In this document: positions 55,490-63,517 of the stretch, piece by piece | Layout of the letters: every line of letters starts with the position of its first letter | Numbering within the stretch: position 1 is the first letter of the stretch | From: JBBQNR01 sp963774075 | GTDB taxonomy: Bacteria > Actinomycetota > Thermoleophilia > Solirubrobacterales > JBBDJG01 | Length of the DNA: 64,000 nt | Direction: 5' to 3' | Assembly (NCBI GenBank): GCA_963774075.1 | Contig: CAVZDP010000002.1 | Span: 1 to 64,000, forward strand | The notes under the pieces: generated by a model | Told to the model about the DNA's origin: nothing | Databases searched by the model: none | The model's input: the letters and a program-made list of their open reading frames with translations, nothing else | Position numbers and translations under genes: made by a program

Positions 55490-56643
55490 GGGTCCAGGCT
55501 CGACCAGATCTCGAGCTTCGTACGCACCCGTGAGATCACCTCGTCCGTGAACTCGCCGGTGGTGGAGTGCCCGCCGAGGTCAGGAGTGGCGATGCCCGAC
55601 GCGGTGGCCTCGAACACGGACTCGTAGACGGCGCGCGAGGCTCTCTCCGCGGCCCGGGCAAGGGAGAAATCGCCGCCCGAGGCCCCGGCTCCGCCGGCCG
55701 CGGGTTCGCCCGCCTCTTGATCCTCGCGCTCCCCGATGTAATGGAGCAGGGCCGCCACGGCCAGGATCATCGCCATCGGGTTGGCGATCCCCTTGCCGGC
55801 GAGCGCGGGCGCGGTTCCGTGCGGTGCCTCCGTCATCGCGACCCGGGTGCGCAGGTCCTGGTCGAACGACAGCAGCACCGACTCGGCGCCGGCGATCGAC
55901 CCGAACAGCCGTAGGACCAGCTCCGACAGTGAGTCGCCGTCCCGGTTCAGAGCGGGGATGACGAGCGGTGAGTCCGCCGCGCCGCCGATCAGGCCGGCGT
56001 AGGCGGCGTCGATGAGCTGCGGGCTGTAGGGAACGTCGGGGTGGCGCTCGGCCGCAGCGTCCATCTCCTCCTTGAGCAGCCCCTCGTAGATCGGGCTCAC
56101 CGTCCACTTCGGCCCGCCGTAGACCCGCGCGTGCACGCGCTTCGCCATCCGGAACGAGTATTCGGCGACGGCCCGGCAGGTGGAGCGCTCGATGCGCTCG
56201 GTCCGCAGCGCCACCTCGTCTCCATCCTCGATCCGGCGGCTCTCCTCCGCACCATAGGCGTCGCCGACCGCCATCCGCACCACTGAGATCGGGAAGTGCA
56301 CGCCGGCGATCGGCGGGACGCCCGGGATCCGCCGCCCGGTCCTGACGATCGCCTTGCCGTCGATGTGCTCGCGCAACAACGTGTTCGGGCTGCCGACGTC
56401 GTCCGGCCGCTCGGGGGTGATCGTTGCGGCCTTGATCCCGAACCCGGACTCGGCCATCGCGCGCGCGGCAGCCAGCACCACCTCGTTCTCGGTTCGGCGC
56501 CGGTTCTCCAGCGAGAGGTCGTAGTGCTCGACCTCCAGGCGCACGCCGCAGACATCTGGATCGAGCAGCCGCAGCGCCTCCTCGAGCAGCTCCTGCCCGG
56601 TCTGGTCTCCCTCCATCACGATGACGCGGGCGCCGTCCGACAT
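55486..56643 (-). CDS. Isocitrate dehydrogenase-like protein (type II NADP-IDH relative)
   Basis: The 385-residue protein has EGDQTGQELL, YDLSLENRRRTENEV, GIKAATITPERPDDV, SPNTLLREHIDGKAIVR, a Tyr in AEYSFRMAKR, a Lys in YGGPKWTVS, the metal region ALNRDGDSLSELVLRLFGS, and TEAPHGTAPALAGKGIANPMA. These match the type II (eukaryote-like) isocitrate dehydrogenase pattern better than LeuB. The ATG at 56643 is chosen; the frame is open far upstream but that part lacks homology. It is divergent from the CxxC gene by 4 bp. True substrate is uncertain. Confidence 0.85.
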   Translation of the reverse strand: MSDGARVIVMEGDQTGQELLEEALRLLDPDVCGVRLEVEHYDLSLENRRRTENEVVLAAARAMAESGFGIKAATITPERPDDVGSPNTLLREHIDGKAIVRTGRRIPGVPPIAGVHFPISVVRMAVGDAYGAEESRRIEDGDEVALRTERIERSTCRAVAEYSFRMAKRVHARVYGGPKWTVSPIYEGLLKEEMDAAAERHPDVPYSPQLIDAAYAGLIGGAADSPLVIPALNRDGDSLSELVLRLFGSIAGAESVLLSFDQDLRTRVAMTEAPHGTAPALAGKGIANPMAMILAVAALLHYIGEREDQEAGEPAAGGAGASGGDFSLARAAERASRAVYESVFEATASGIATPDLGGHSTTGEFTDEVISRVRTKLEIWSSLDP

Positions 56644-56647
56644 CGGC

Positions 56648-57001
56648 GTGAATCTACCGTGCAGGTTGTCGGGCACGCGTTGCACATGGTGCGGAACGCC
56701 GGTGGAGCAGGGCGACGGGTACCGCCTCGCGGAGCACGCGGGGGATCGCGGGGCAGCGTTCTGCAGGCTCGAGCACGTGGTCCCCTGGGCGCTCCAGGGA
56801 GCGCACTGGGAGGCCGGCGAGCCCGTGGAGCCGGCCGCCGCGACCGAGTCCGCCGACGCCTGCGCCCACTGCGGCGAGCCGCTCGGTGAGGCGCACGTGC
56901 TGCTCGTACGGCACCGCGCGGAGCACCGCATCCCGGACGGCTTCTGCTCGGTCACCCACCTCCTCGAGTGGGCCAAGGCGGGGGGGCGGTGGCGCGCTTG
57001 A
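56648..57001 (+). CDS. Small protein with two CxxC/FC...H treble-clef-like repeats
   Basis: The protein of about 117 residues contains two similar units. The first has CTWCGTPVEQGDGYRL and FCRLEHVVPWAL; the second has CAHCGEPLGEAHVLLV and FCSVTHLLEWAK. Each unit has a CxxC pair plus a later Cys and His, suited to bind one zinc. Start could be GTG 56648 or TTG 56666. The function is unknown. It is divergent from the isocitrate dehydrogenase-like gene. Confidence 0.72.
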   Translation: MNLPCRLSGTRCTWCGTPVEQGDGYRLAEHAGDRGAAFCRLEHVVPWALQGAHWEAGEPVEPAAATESADACAHCGEPLGEAHVLLVRHRAEHRIPDGFCSVTHLLEWAKAGGRWRA

Positions 57002-57211
57002 TGCGGACGGCCAGCGCCCGGCAGGAGCTCGGCGGCCCACGCGAAACACCCATGTCGGGTGAGAAACGACCTTGCAGCGGAACCCCTGCAAAACCACCAG
57101 AGTGAGATGACTGCGGCAATTCCCAGGTTTGTCCGCGGAGGCTCGACGCCCGCCGCAGGAGGCCAGGGACCTGCTGTTACCCTTGTGCGATCTCAGCTTG
57201 CGGCTAGCGCT

Positions 57212-58510
57212 ATGGACAAGTTCGTAATAGAGGGCGGTTACCCGCTGTCCGGGACCGTCGTCCCGGCCGGAAACAAGAACGCAGCGCTGCCGATCATCGC
57301 CGCGTCGCTGCTCACCGACGAAGAGCTCGTGATCGGCAACGTCCCTCGTATCCGGGACGTCGACTACATGCTCGCCCTGCTCGAGGACATCGGGGTAAGC
57401 GTGCTCTGGCGCGACGACCACGAGTTGGTGCTGAGAGCGGACTCGCTTCGTAGCTCGGAGATCGACGCCGAGCTCGCCAGCCGCATCCGGGCGTCGTTCC
57501 TGCTCGCGGGCCCGCTGCTGGCGCGGCTGGGCGAGGCGCGCATGCCGCCTCCGGGTGGGGACGTCATCGGGCGACGGCGCCTCGACCCGCACCTCGATGC
57601 GCTCGGCGCGCTCGGCGCCCGCATCGAGGCCAAGCGCTCCTACCGCATGTGGGCCCCGGAGGGGCTGAGCGCGTGCGACATCTTCATGGACGAGGCGAGC
57701 GTGATGGCGACCGAGAACGCCCTGATGGCAGCGGCGCTGACGCCGGGAGTCACCACGATCAGCAACGCCGCCTCGGAGCCCCACGTGCAGGACCTCGCCC
57801 GGCTGCTCGTCTCGATGGGAGCGAGGATCGACGGCATCGGCTCGAACGTTCTCGTCGTGCACGGTCGCGACCGCCTCGGCGGCGCGCACCACGTCGTCTG
57901 CCCCGACCACATCGAGGTGGCTAGCTTCATGGCTCTTGCCGCGGTGACCGGAGGCCACATTCGAATAAAGGGCTCCGTCACCGACGACATGCGCATGATC
58001 CGGGCCGTGTTCGAGCGGCTCGGCCTCAAGTCGCACGTCGAGGGCGACGACATCGTCGTGCCGCCCGAGCAGCGGCTCCAGATACAGGACGACGTCGGCG
58101 ACGCCATCCCCAAGATCGACGACGGGCCGTGGCCCGCTTTCCCCGCCGACCTCACGAGCATCGCGCTCGCGGTCGCCACCCAGGCGGAGGGAACCGTGCT
58201 CATCTTCGAGAAGATGTTCGAGAACCGGCTGTTCTTCGTCGACAAGCTCACATCCATGGGTGCTCGGATCGTGCTGTGCGACCCCCACCGGGCGATCGTC
58301 AGCGGTCCGAGCCGTCTTCATGGTGAGCGCATGGAGAGCCCGGACATCAGGGCGGGAATGGCGATGCTCATCGCGAGCCTGTGCGCCGAGGGGATCTCGG
58401 AGATCGGCAACGTCAGCCAGATCGACCGCGGCTACGAGCGGATCGACGACCGGCTGCGCGAGCTCGGCGCCCGCATCGAGCGCGTCTCGGGCGATCGGGT
58501 CTCGATCTAG
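57212..58510 (+). CDS. murA: UDP-N-acetylglucosamine 1-carboxyvinyltransferase with Asp at the catalytic Cys position
   Basis: MurA transfers enolpyruvate from PEP to UDP-GlcNAc, the first committed step of peptidoglycan synthesis. The 432-residue protein has GNKNAALP (Lys22, Asn23), and the active-site loop reads PPPGGDVIGRRRLD, with Asp117 where most MurA enzymes have Cys. Mycobacterial MurA has the same change, which makes it insensitive to fosfomycin. The ATG at 57212 gives the standard N-terminus MDKFVIEGG. A frame extension to 57059 has no homology. The 210-bp upstream gap has TACCCT (57178) as a possible -10. Confidence 0.95.
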   Translation: MDKFVIEGGYPLSGTVVPAGNKNAALPIIAASLLTDEELVIGNVPRIRDVDYMLALLEDIGVSVLWRDDHELVLRADSLRSSEIDAELASRIRASFLLAGPLLARLGEARMPPPGGDVIGRRRLDPHLDALGALGARIEAKRSYRMWAPEGLSACDIFMDEASVMATENALMAAALTPGVTTISNAASEPHVQDLARLLVSMGARIDGIGSNVLVVHGRDRLGGAHHVVCPDHIEVASFMALAAVTGGHIRIKGSVTDDMRMIRAVFERLGLKSHVEGDDIVVPPEQRLQIQDDVGDAIPKIDDGPWPAFPADLTSIALAVATQAEGTVLIFEKMFENRLFFVDKLTSMGARIVLCDPHRAIVSGPSRLHGERMESPDIRAGMAMLIASLCAEGISEIGNVSQIDRGYERIDDRLRELGARIERVSGDRVSI

Positions 58511-58552
58511 TCACCCGCTCGCTGCGGCGGGCTCGAACGGACGGAGGACCAG

Positions 58553-59548
58553 ATGGCGCACCTGATCCCGCCGGGGACGCGCGACATCCTGCCGGACGAG
58601 ATGCGCGAGCTACGGCAACTCTCGAGCTCTCTGCTCGAGACGTTCGCGCGCTTCGGCTACGGAGAGGTCTGGACGCCGACGATGGAGTACGAGGACGTGC
58701 TCGTGCAGGGCGACGAGCGAGCCGCCGGCGCGAGCTATCGCCTGTTCGACGAGCACGGGCAGGTGCTGGTCCTGCGTTCCGACATGACGATCCCGATCGC
58801 GCGCCTGGTCGCGAACCGCTACGCCCACGCGGAGCCGCCGCTGCGGCTCTGCTACCTCTCCCACGCGTACCGCGCCGTCCGGCCTCAGCGAGGCCAGCAG
58901 CGCGAGTTCCTCCAGGCCGGCCTCGAGCTGGTCGGCGCCGACGCCCCGGACGGGACGGTGGAGGTGCTCGAGGTCCTGTGCGCGGCGCTCGACGCCGCCG
59001 GGCTTCCCAGAGCCCGCATCGGGCTGGGCGACGCCGGCCTGTTCAGGAGCCTGCTCGAGACGCTGGGTGTGGAGCCCGCCGCCGCGGCGCGCATCCTTGC
59101 CGCCCTCGAGCGCCACGACCTCGTCGCGCTGGAGGTGGAGGTCGAAGCGCTCGGCCTGCCCGCGGACCAACGAGACGTGCTCGTGCAACTGCCGCAGCTT
59201 CGAGGCGGCTCCGACGTACTGGAGCGGGCGGTTGAGCTGGGCGGCAACGACGTCGGCAGCGCCACGGCGAGGCTCGCCGGCACGGCGGCCGGGCTCGAAC
59301 GGCGGGGCATCGCGGATCGGGTCATCTTCGACCTCGGCCTCGTACGACACCTCGGTTACTACACGGGCGCCATCTTCGAGATCTACGACCCGGCTCTCGG
59401 GCACGTGATCGGAGGCGGCGGCCGTTACGACGAACTGCTCGGGCGCTTCGGGCGCTCGCTTCCGGCCTGCGGGTTCGCGCTCTACGTGGAACGGGTGCAC
59501 GTGGCGCAGGCCGAGGAGGAGCGACGCGCCGAGGAGGCACGCTCGTGA
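58553..59548 (+). CDS. hisZ: ATP phosphoribosyltransferase regulatory subunit
   Basis: HisZ is a histidyl-tRNA synthetase paralogue without charging activity that activates short HisG and mediates histidine feedback. The 331-residue protein has PPGTRDILPDE, VLRSDMTIPIARLVANRY, YLSHAYRAVRPQRGQQREFLQ and LVRHLGYYTGAIFEIYDP. It lacks the anticodon-binding domain of HisS. GGAGGACC precedes the ATG. It overlaps hisG by the GTGA arrangement. Confidence 0.94.
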   Translation: MAHLIPPGTRDILPDEMRELRQLSSSLLETFARFGYGEVWTPTMEYEDVLVQGDERAAGASYRLFDEHGQVLVLRSDMTIPIARLVANRYAHAEPPLRLCYLSHAYRAVRPQRGQQREFLQAGLELVGADAPDGTVEVLEVLCAALDAAGLPRARIGLGDAGLFRSLLETLGVEPAAAARILAALERHDLVALEVEVEALGLPADQRDVLVQLPQLRGGSDVLERAVELGGNDVGSATARLAGTAAGLERRGIADRVIFDLGLVRHLGYYTGAIFEIYDPALGHVIGGGGRYDELLGRFGRSLPACGFALYVERVHVAQAEEERRAEEARS

Positions 59549-60180
59549 GCGAGCCCCTTCGCCTCGCGGTGCCGGGTGGATCCCTCTTCGACGCCACGCT
59601 CGACCTGCTCGATCGGATCGGAGTCGACACGACGCCTATGCGCTCCGACTCGCGCTCCCTGATGTTCAGCGGCGGCGAGCTGACGCTGGTCACCATGCGC
59701 CCGAGCGACGTGCCCACGTACGTCGAGGCGGGCGCGGTGGACCTCGGGGTCACCGGGAAGGACGTGCTGATGGAGCAGCAGGAGAGGGTCGTATACGAGC
59801 TGCTAGACCTCGGCTACGGAGGCTGTCGGATGGTGGTCGCGACCAAGGCCGGGAACCGCTATGCGGACGAGCTCGAGCGCCGTCTGGGCGCGATCCGAAT
59901 CGCGACGAAGTACCCCCGCGTGGCAGCACGTTACTTCGAGCAGAGCGGCAGGCAGGCGGAGGTGATCGAGGTGAAGGGCTCGGTCGAGCTTGCGCCGCTG
60001 TCGGGGCTGGCCGACGGCATCGTGGACCTCACCGCGTCCGGCAGGACGCTGCGCGAGAACTCGCTCGAGATCCGCGAGGTCATCGCGGACTGCACCGCGC
60101 GGCTGGTCGCGAACCGCGTCGCCCACAAGCTGCGCCAGGCGGAGATCGACTCGCTCGTGGAGCGGATCAGTGCGCGCTGA
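59545..60180 (+). CDS. hisG: ATP phosphoribosyltransferase, short form
   Basis: HisG joins ATP and PRPP, the first step of histidine synthesis. The 211-residue short form lacks the C-terminal regulatory domain and therefore needs HisZ. Family marks include LRLAVPGGSLFDATLDLL, RPSDVPTYVEAGAVDLGVTGKDVL, RIATKYPRVAARYF and the PRPP loop GLADGIVDLTASGRTLREN. The GTG at 59545 overlaps the hisZ stop. hisD overlaps its end by 11 bp. Confidence 0.95.
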   Translation: MSEPLRLAVPGGSLFDATLDLLDRIGVDTTPMRSDSRSLMFSGGELTLVTMRPSDVPTYVEAGAVDLGVTGKDVLMEQQERVVYELLDLGYGGCRMVVATKAGNRYADELERRLGAIRIATKYPRVAARYFEQSGRQAEVIEVKGSVELAPLSGLADGIVDLTASGRTLRENSLEIREVIADCTARLVANRVAHKLRQAEIDSLVERISAR

Positions 60181-61459
60181 GCGGTACAGCCTCGGGCTCG
60201 AAGAGACGGACGTGCTCGCGCGCCAGGTGCGCTCGCTCGCCTCAGCGCCGCCTGAGCTGGCACAGGAGGTGCGGGAGATCCTCGGCGCCGTCTACGAGCG
60301 CGGCGACCGCGCGGTGGTGGAGCTCACGCGGCGCTTCGACAGCGACGCCGCCGGCGAGGAGCTTCGCGTGCCGGCCGAACGACTCGAGCGGGCGTTGCGC
60401 GAGGCCGATCCGGCCGTTCGGGCTGGCCTCGAGCTGGCTATCGACAACGTCCGTCGCGTCTGTGAGGCGGAGGCGCACCGGGACGTGGCGGTGGAGCTGC
60501 CGCAGGGCCACAGGGTGGAGCTGCGCGAGCTGCCGCTGAGACGGGCCGGGGTGTACGTACCGGGCGGGCGCGCCGCCTATCCCTCGAGTGCGGTCATGTG
60601 CTGCGTGCCCGCAAGCGTTGCCGGCGTGAGCGAGATCGCCGTCGCCACTCCGCCGGGGCCGGGCGGAGAGCCGAGCGCGGTCGTGCTGGCAGCCTGCGCG
60701 CTCTGCGACGTCTCGGAGGTGTACGCGATGGGCGGCGCCCAGGCGGTCGGCGCGCTCGCGTTCGGGACCGAGAGCGTGCCGCAGGTGGACGCGATCGTCG
60801 GACCGGGCAGCTACTACGTCCAGGAGGCCAAGCGCCAAGTGACCGGAGTGGTGCAGATAGACGGCGTCGCCGGCCCGAGCGAGCTCGTAGTGATCGCAGA
60901 CGACGAGGCGGAGCCGCGACTGGTCGCGCTCGACCTCGCCGCCCAGGCCGAGCATGGAAGCGAGAGCCTCCTCGTCCTGTTGAGCCCGAGCGAGAGGCTG
61001 CTTGCCGCCGTCGAGGAGGAGCTGGCCGCGCTCTCGCGAGATCGCCCGAGCGTTTCGGACGCCCCGGTCGCGCTCGTCCTGGTCCCAGATCTCGAGAGTG
61101 CGCTCGCCGCGGCGGACGAGATCGCTCCTGAGCACCTCGAGATCGTCTGCGTGGCCCAGGAGGCACTCGCCGCCCGCGTTCGCGCCGCCGGCTGTGTCTT
61201 CGTAGGCCCGGGAGGCGGCGTCGCGTTCGGCGACTACGTCGCGGGCTCGAACCACGTGCTGCCGACCGGCGGCGCGGCTCGCTTCGCCAGTCCGCTCGGA
61301 GCGGCCACGTTCCGGCGCAGGCAGGCGCTGGTATCGTTGCCTGAGGCTGCCACGCGCGCTCTCGCGCCGCACGCGAGCAGCATCGCGCGCGCTGAGGGGT
61401 TCCCCATTCACGCGGAATCCGTCGAGGCCAGGCAGAGCCTGAGGGCCAGGGAAGCCTGA
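60170..61459 (+). CDS. hisD: Histidinol dehydrogenase
   Basis: HisD oxidises L-histidinol to histidine in two NAD-dependent steps with zinc. The 429-residue protein has VYVPGGRAAYPSSAVM, VDAIVGPGSYYVQEAKRQV, IDGVAGPSELVVIAD, AQAEHGSESLLVLL (zinc ligands), and IAPEHLEI (catalytic Glu-His). The GTG at 60170 overlaps hisG. Confidence 0.95.
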   Translation: MRAERYSLGLEETDVLARQVRSLASAPPELAQEVREILGAVYERGDRAVVELTRRFDSDAAGEELRVPAERLERALREADPAVRAGLELAIDNVRRVCEAEAHRDVAVELPQGHRVELRELPLRRAGVYVPGGRAAYPSSAVMCCVPASVAGVSEIAVATPPGPGGEPSAVVLAACALCDVSEVYAMGGAQAVGALAFGTESVPQVDAIVGPGSYYVQEAKRQVTGVVQIDGVAGPSELVVIADDEAEPRLVALDLAAQAEHGSESLLVLLSPSERLLAAVEEELAALSRDRPSVSDAPVALVLVPDLESALAAADEIAPEHLEIVCVAQEALAARVRAAGCVFVGPGGGVAFGDYVAGSNHVLPTGGAARFASPLGAATFRRRQALVSLPEAATRALAPHASSIARAEGFPIHAESVEARQSLRAREA

Positions 61460-61479
61460 AGGTGGACCCCGAGTAGAGC

Positions 61480-62082
61480 ATGGCAATCACGACACAACCT
61501 CGAGTCGCCGTGGTCGAGCGCTCCACCAAGGAGACTCAGATCTGGATGCGCCTGGGCCTCGACGGAACGGGGGCCGTGGTGACCGCCACCGGCGTCGGCT
61601 TCCTCGAGCACATGCTCAAGCTGCTCGGTCGCCACAGCCGTCTCGACATCGACGTGAAGGCGACGGGCGACCTCGAGACGGGCGCGCACCACACGACAGA
61701 GGACATCGGCATCGTGCTTGGCCAAGCGCTGGACCAGGCGCTCGGGGACCGCTCCGGCATCGCGCGCTACGGCGAAGCCACCGTACCCATGGACGAGTCG
61801 CTTGCCAGCTGCGCGATCGACATCAGCGGGCGTCCCTACTGCGCCTTCGAGGCCGACCTGCCCGTGACGTCGATCGCGGGCTTCGACACCGAGCTCGCCG
61901 AGGAGTTCTTTCGCGCGTTTGCGAACAATGCCCGGCTGACGCTCCACCTGCGCGTGCTGACGGGCTCGAACGCTCACCACATGATCGAGGCCGCCTTCAA
62001 AGCGTTGGCGCTTGCGCTGCGCCGGGCCATCTCCTTCGACGAGTCGGAGTCGGGAGTGCCGTCGACCAAGGGAGTGCTGTGA
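61480..62082 (+). CDS. hisB: Imidazoleglycerol-phosphate dehydratase
   Basis: HisB dehydrates imidazoleglycerol phosphate using a di-manganese site. The 200-residue monofunctional form has FLEHMLKLLGRHSRLD, GDLETGAHHTTEDIGIVLGQ and the C-terminal SNAHHMIEAAFKALALALR, which provide the His/Glu ligands. It lies 20 bp after hisD; hisC, often found here, is absent. hisH overlaps its stop (GTGA). Confidence 0.95.
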   Translation: MAITTQPRVAVVERSTKETQIWMRLGLDGTGAVVTATGVGFLEHMLKLLGRHSRLDIDVKATGDLETGAHHTTEDIGIVLGQALDQALGDRSGIARYGEATVPMDESLASCAIDISGRPYCAFEADLPVTSIAGFDTELAEEFFRAFANNARLTLHLRVLTGSNAHHMIEAAFKALALALRRAISFDESESGVPSTKGVL

Positions 62083-62726
62083 GCCCCGAGTCGCGCCCGC
62101 GAATCGCGATCGTCGACTACGGCATGGGCAACCTGCGCTCGGTCGAGAAAGCGATCGAGCGCACGGAAGCCGAGCCCGAGCTGACGAGCGAGGCGCTTCG
62201 GATCCGGACCGCGGACGGCGTCGTGCTCCCGGGCGTCGGCGCGTTTCCGATGGCGATGCGAAACCTGCAGCGCCTCGGCCTCGACACCGTCCTGCGCGAC
62301 GTCGTCGCGCAGGGCACCCCGCTGCTCGGTATCTGCCTCGGCCTCCAGCTGCTTTTCGAAAGCTCGAGCGAGAACGAGGGCAGCGAGGGGCTCGGCCTCC
62401 TGTCGGGCCACGTCGAGCGACTGCCTGCGCCGGGGCTGAAGGTCCCGCTGATCGGCTGGGACCCGGTGCGCTGGGACAAGCGCTCGCCGCTCAACGAGCA
62501 CCTTCCCGACGAGTGCCCCTTCTACTTCGTCCACTCGTTCGCTCCGGTTGGCGTTGCCGAAGAGGACAAGCTCGCGAGCACCGAGTACGGCGAGCCCTTC
62601 GTCTGCGCGGTCGAGCGCGGCTCGCTGTTCGGCGTGCAGTTCCACCCCGAGAAGTCGAGCGGCGCCGGCCTTCAACTCCTCAAGAGCTTCGCCGGCGTCT
62701 GCGGTGCCGTCGGGGCTCCTTCGTAG
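62079..62726 (+). CDS. hisH: Imidazole glycerol phosphate synthase, glutaminase subunit
   Basis: HisH releases ammonia from glutamine and passes it to HisF. The 215-residue class I amidotransferase has IVDYGMGNLRSVEKA, the nucleophile Cys86 in LLGICLGLQLLFE, and His/Glu in GVQFHPEKSSGAGL. The GTG at 62079 overlaps hisB. Confidence 0.95.
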   Translation: MSPESRPRIAIVDYGMGNLRSVEKAIERTEAEPELTSEALRIRTADGVVLPGVGAFPMAMRNLQRLGLDTVLRDVVAQGTPLLGICLGLQLLFESSSENEGSEGLGLLSGHVERLPAPGLKVPLIGWDPVRWDKRSPLNEHLPDECPFYFVHSFAPVGVAEEDKLASTEYGEPFVCAVERGSLFGVQFHPEKSSGAGLQLLKSFAGVCGAVGAPS

Positions 62727-62751
62727 CCCAAGTCTGGGCCAGAACGACGCC

Positions 62752-63507
62752 GTGCACCTCTACCCGGCCATCGACGTCATGGGCGGCAGCGCGGTGCGCC
62801 TCGAGCGCGGCGACTTCGCCCGCCGGCGCGAGTACGACGACGATCCGCTGGACGCCGCACGCCGCTGGGCTCGGGAAGGCGCGCGTCACCTGCACGTCGT
62901 GGACCTGGACGGGGCAAGGGAGGGGCGTCCGGTCAACCTGGAGCACCTGCGCCGGATCTCAGCCGAACTTCGGGGTCACGTGGAGCTCATCCAGTACGGA
63001 GGCGGCCTGCGCACCGAGGACCACGTCCGCCAGGCGCTCGAGACCGGCGCCGGTCGGGTGGTGGTCGGGACCGCCGCCCTCTCCGATGACGACCTGCTGC
63101 GGCGGCTGCTCGACAGTCACGGCGGCCGGGTGGCGGTCGGCGTCGACGTGCGTGAGGGGCGCGTGGCGGTGCGGGGATGGCAGGAGCGCACGGGGGAGAC
63201 GGCGGCGGAGGCGATCGAGCGCCTCGTCGCAGCGGGAGTGGCCACGATCGTCTACACGAACGTGGACCTCGACGGCACGCTCTCCGGCATCAGCCCCGAG
63301 CCGGTGCGCGCGGCAGCGGCCGCGGCGGCCGGCCGGAGCCTCGTTTGCTCGGGGGGAATCGCAAGCCTGGCCGATCTGGAAACGCTCTCTTCGCTCGGCC
63401 TCGACAACCTCGAGGGCGTGATCGTCGGCAAGGCGCTGTACGAGGCGCGGTTCACCGTCGAGGAGGCGATGGCCGCGCTCGGCCCGGAGCCGGCGACGGC
63501 GGCGTGA
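62752..63507 (+). CDS. hisA: Phosphoribosylformimino-5-aminoimidazole carboxamide ribotide isomerase
   Basis: HisA is a TIM-barrel Amadori isomerase (ProFAR to PRFAR). The 251-residue protein has LYPAIDVMGG with catalytic Asp8, VVDLDGAREG, YGGGLRTEDHV and the second catalytic Asp in YTNVDLDGTLSG. The GTG at 62752 lies 25 bp after hisH. The fused HisA/TrpF (PriA) activity known in some actinobacteria cannot be judged here. Confidence 0.93.
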   Translation: MHLYPAIDVMGGSAVRLERGDFARRREYDDDPLDAARRWAREGARHLHVVDLDGAREGRPVNLEHLRRISAELRGHVELIQYGGGLRTEDHVRQALETGAGRVVVGTAALSDDDLLRRLLDSHGGRVAVGVDVREGRVAVRGWQERTGETAAEAIERLVAAGVATIVYTNVDLDGTLSGISPEPVRAAAAAAAGRSLVCSGGIASLADLETLSSLGLDNLEGVIVGKALYEARFTVEEAMAALGPEPATAA

Positions 63508-63517
63508 GGCGACGGCG

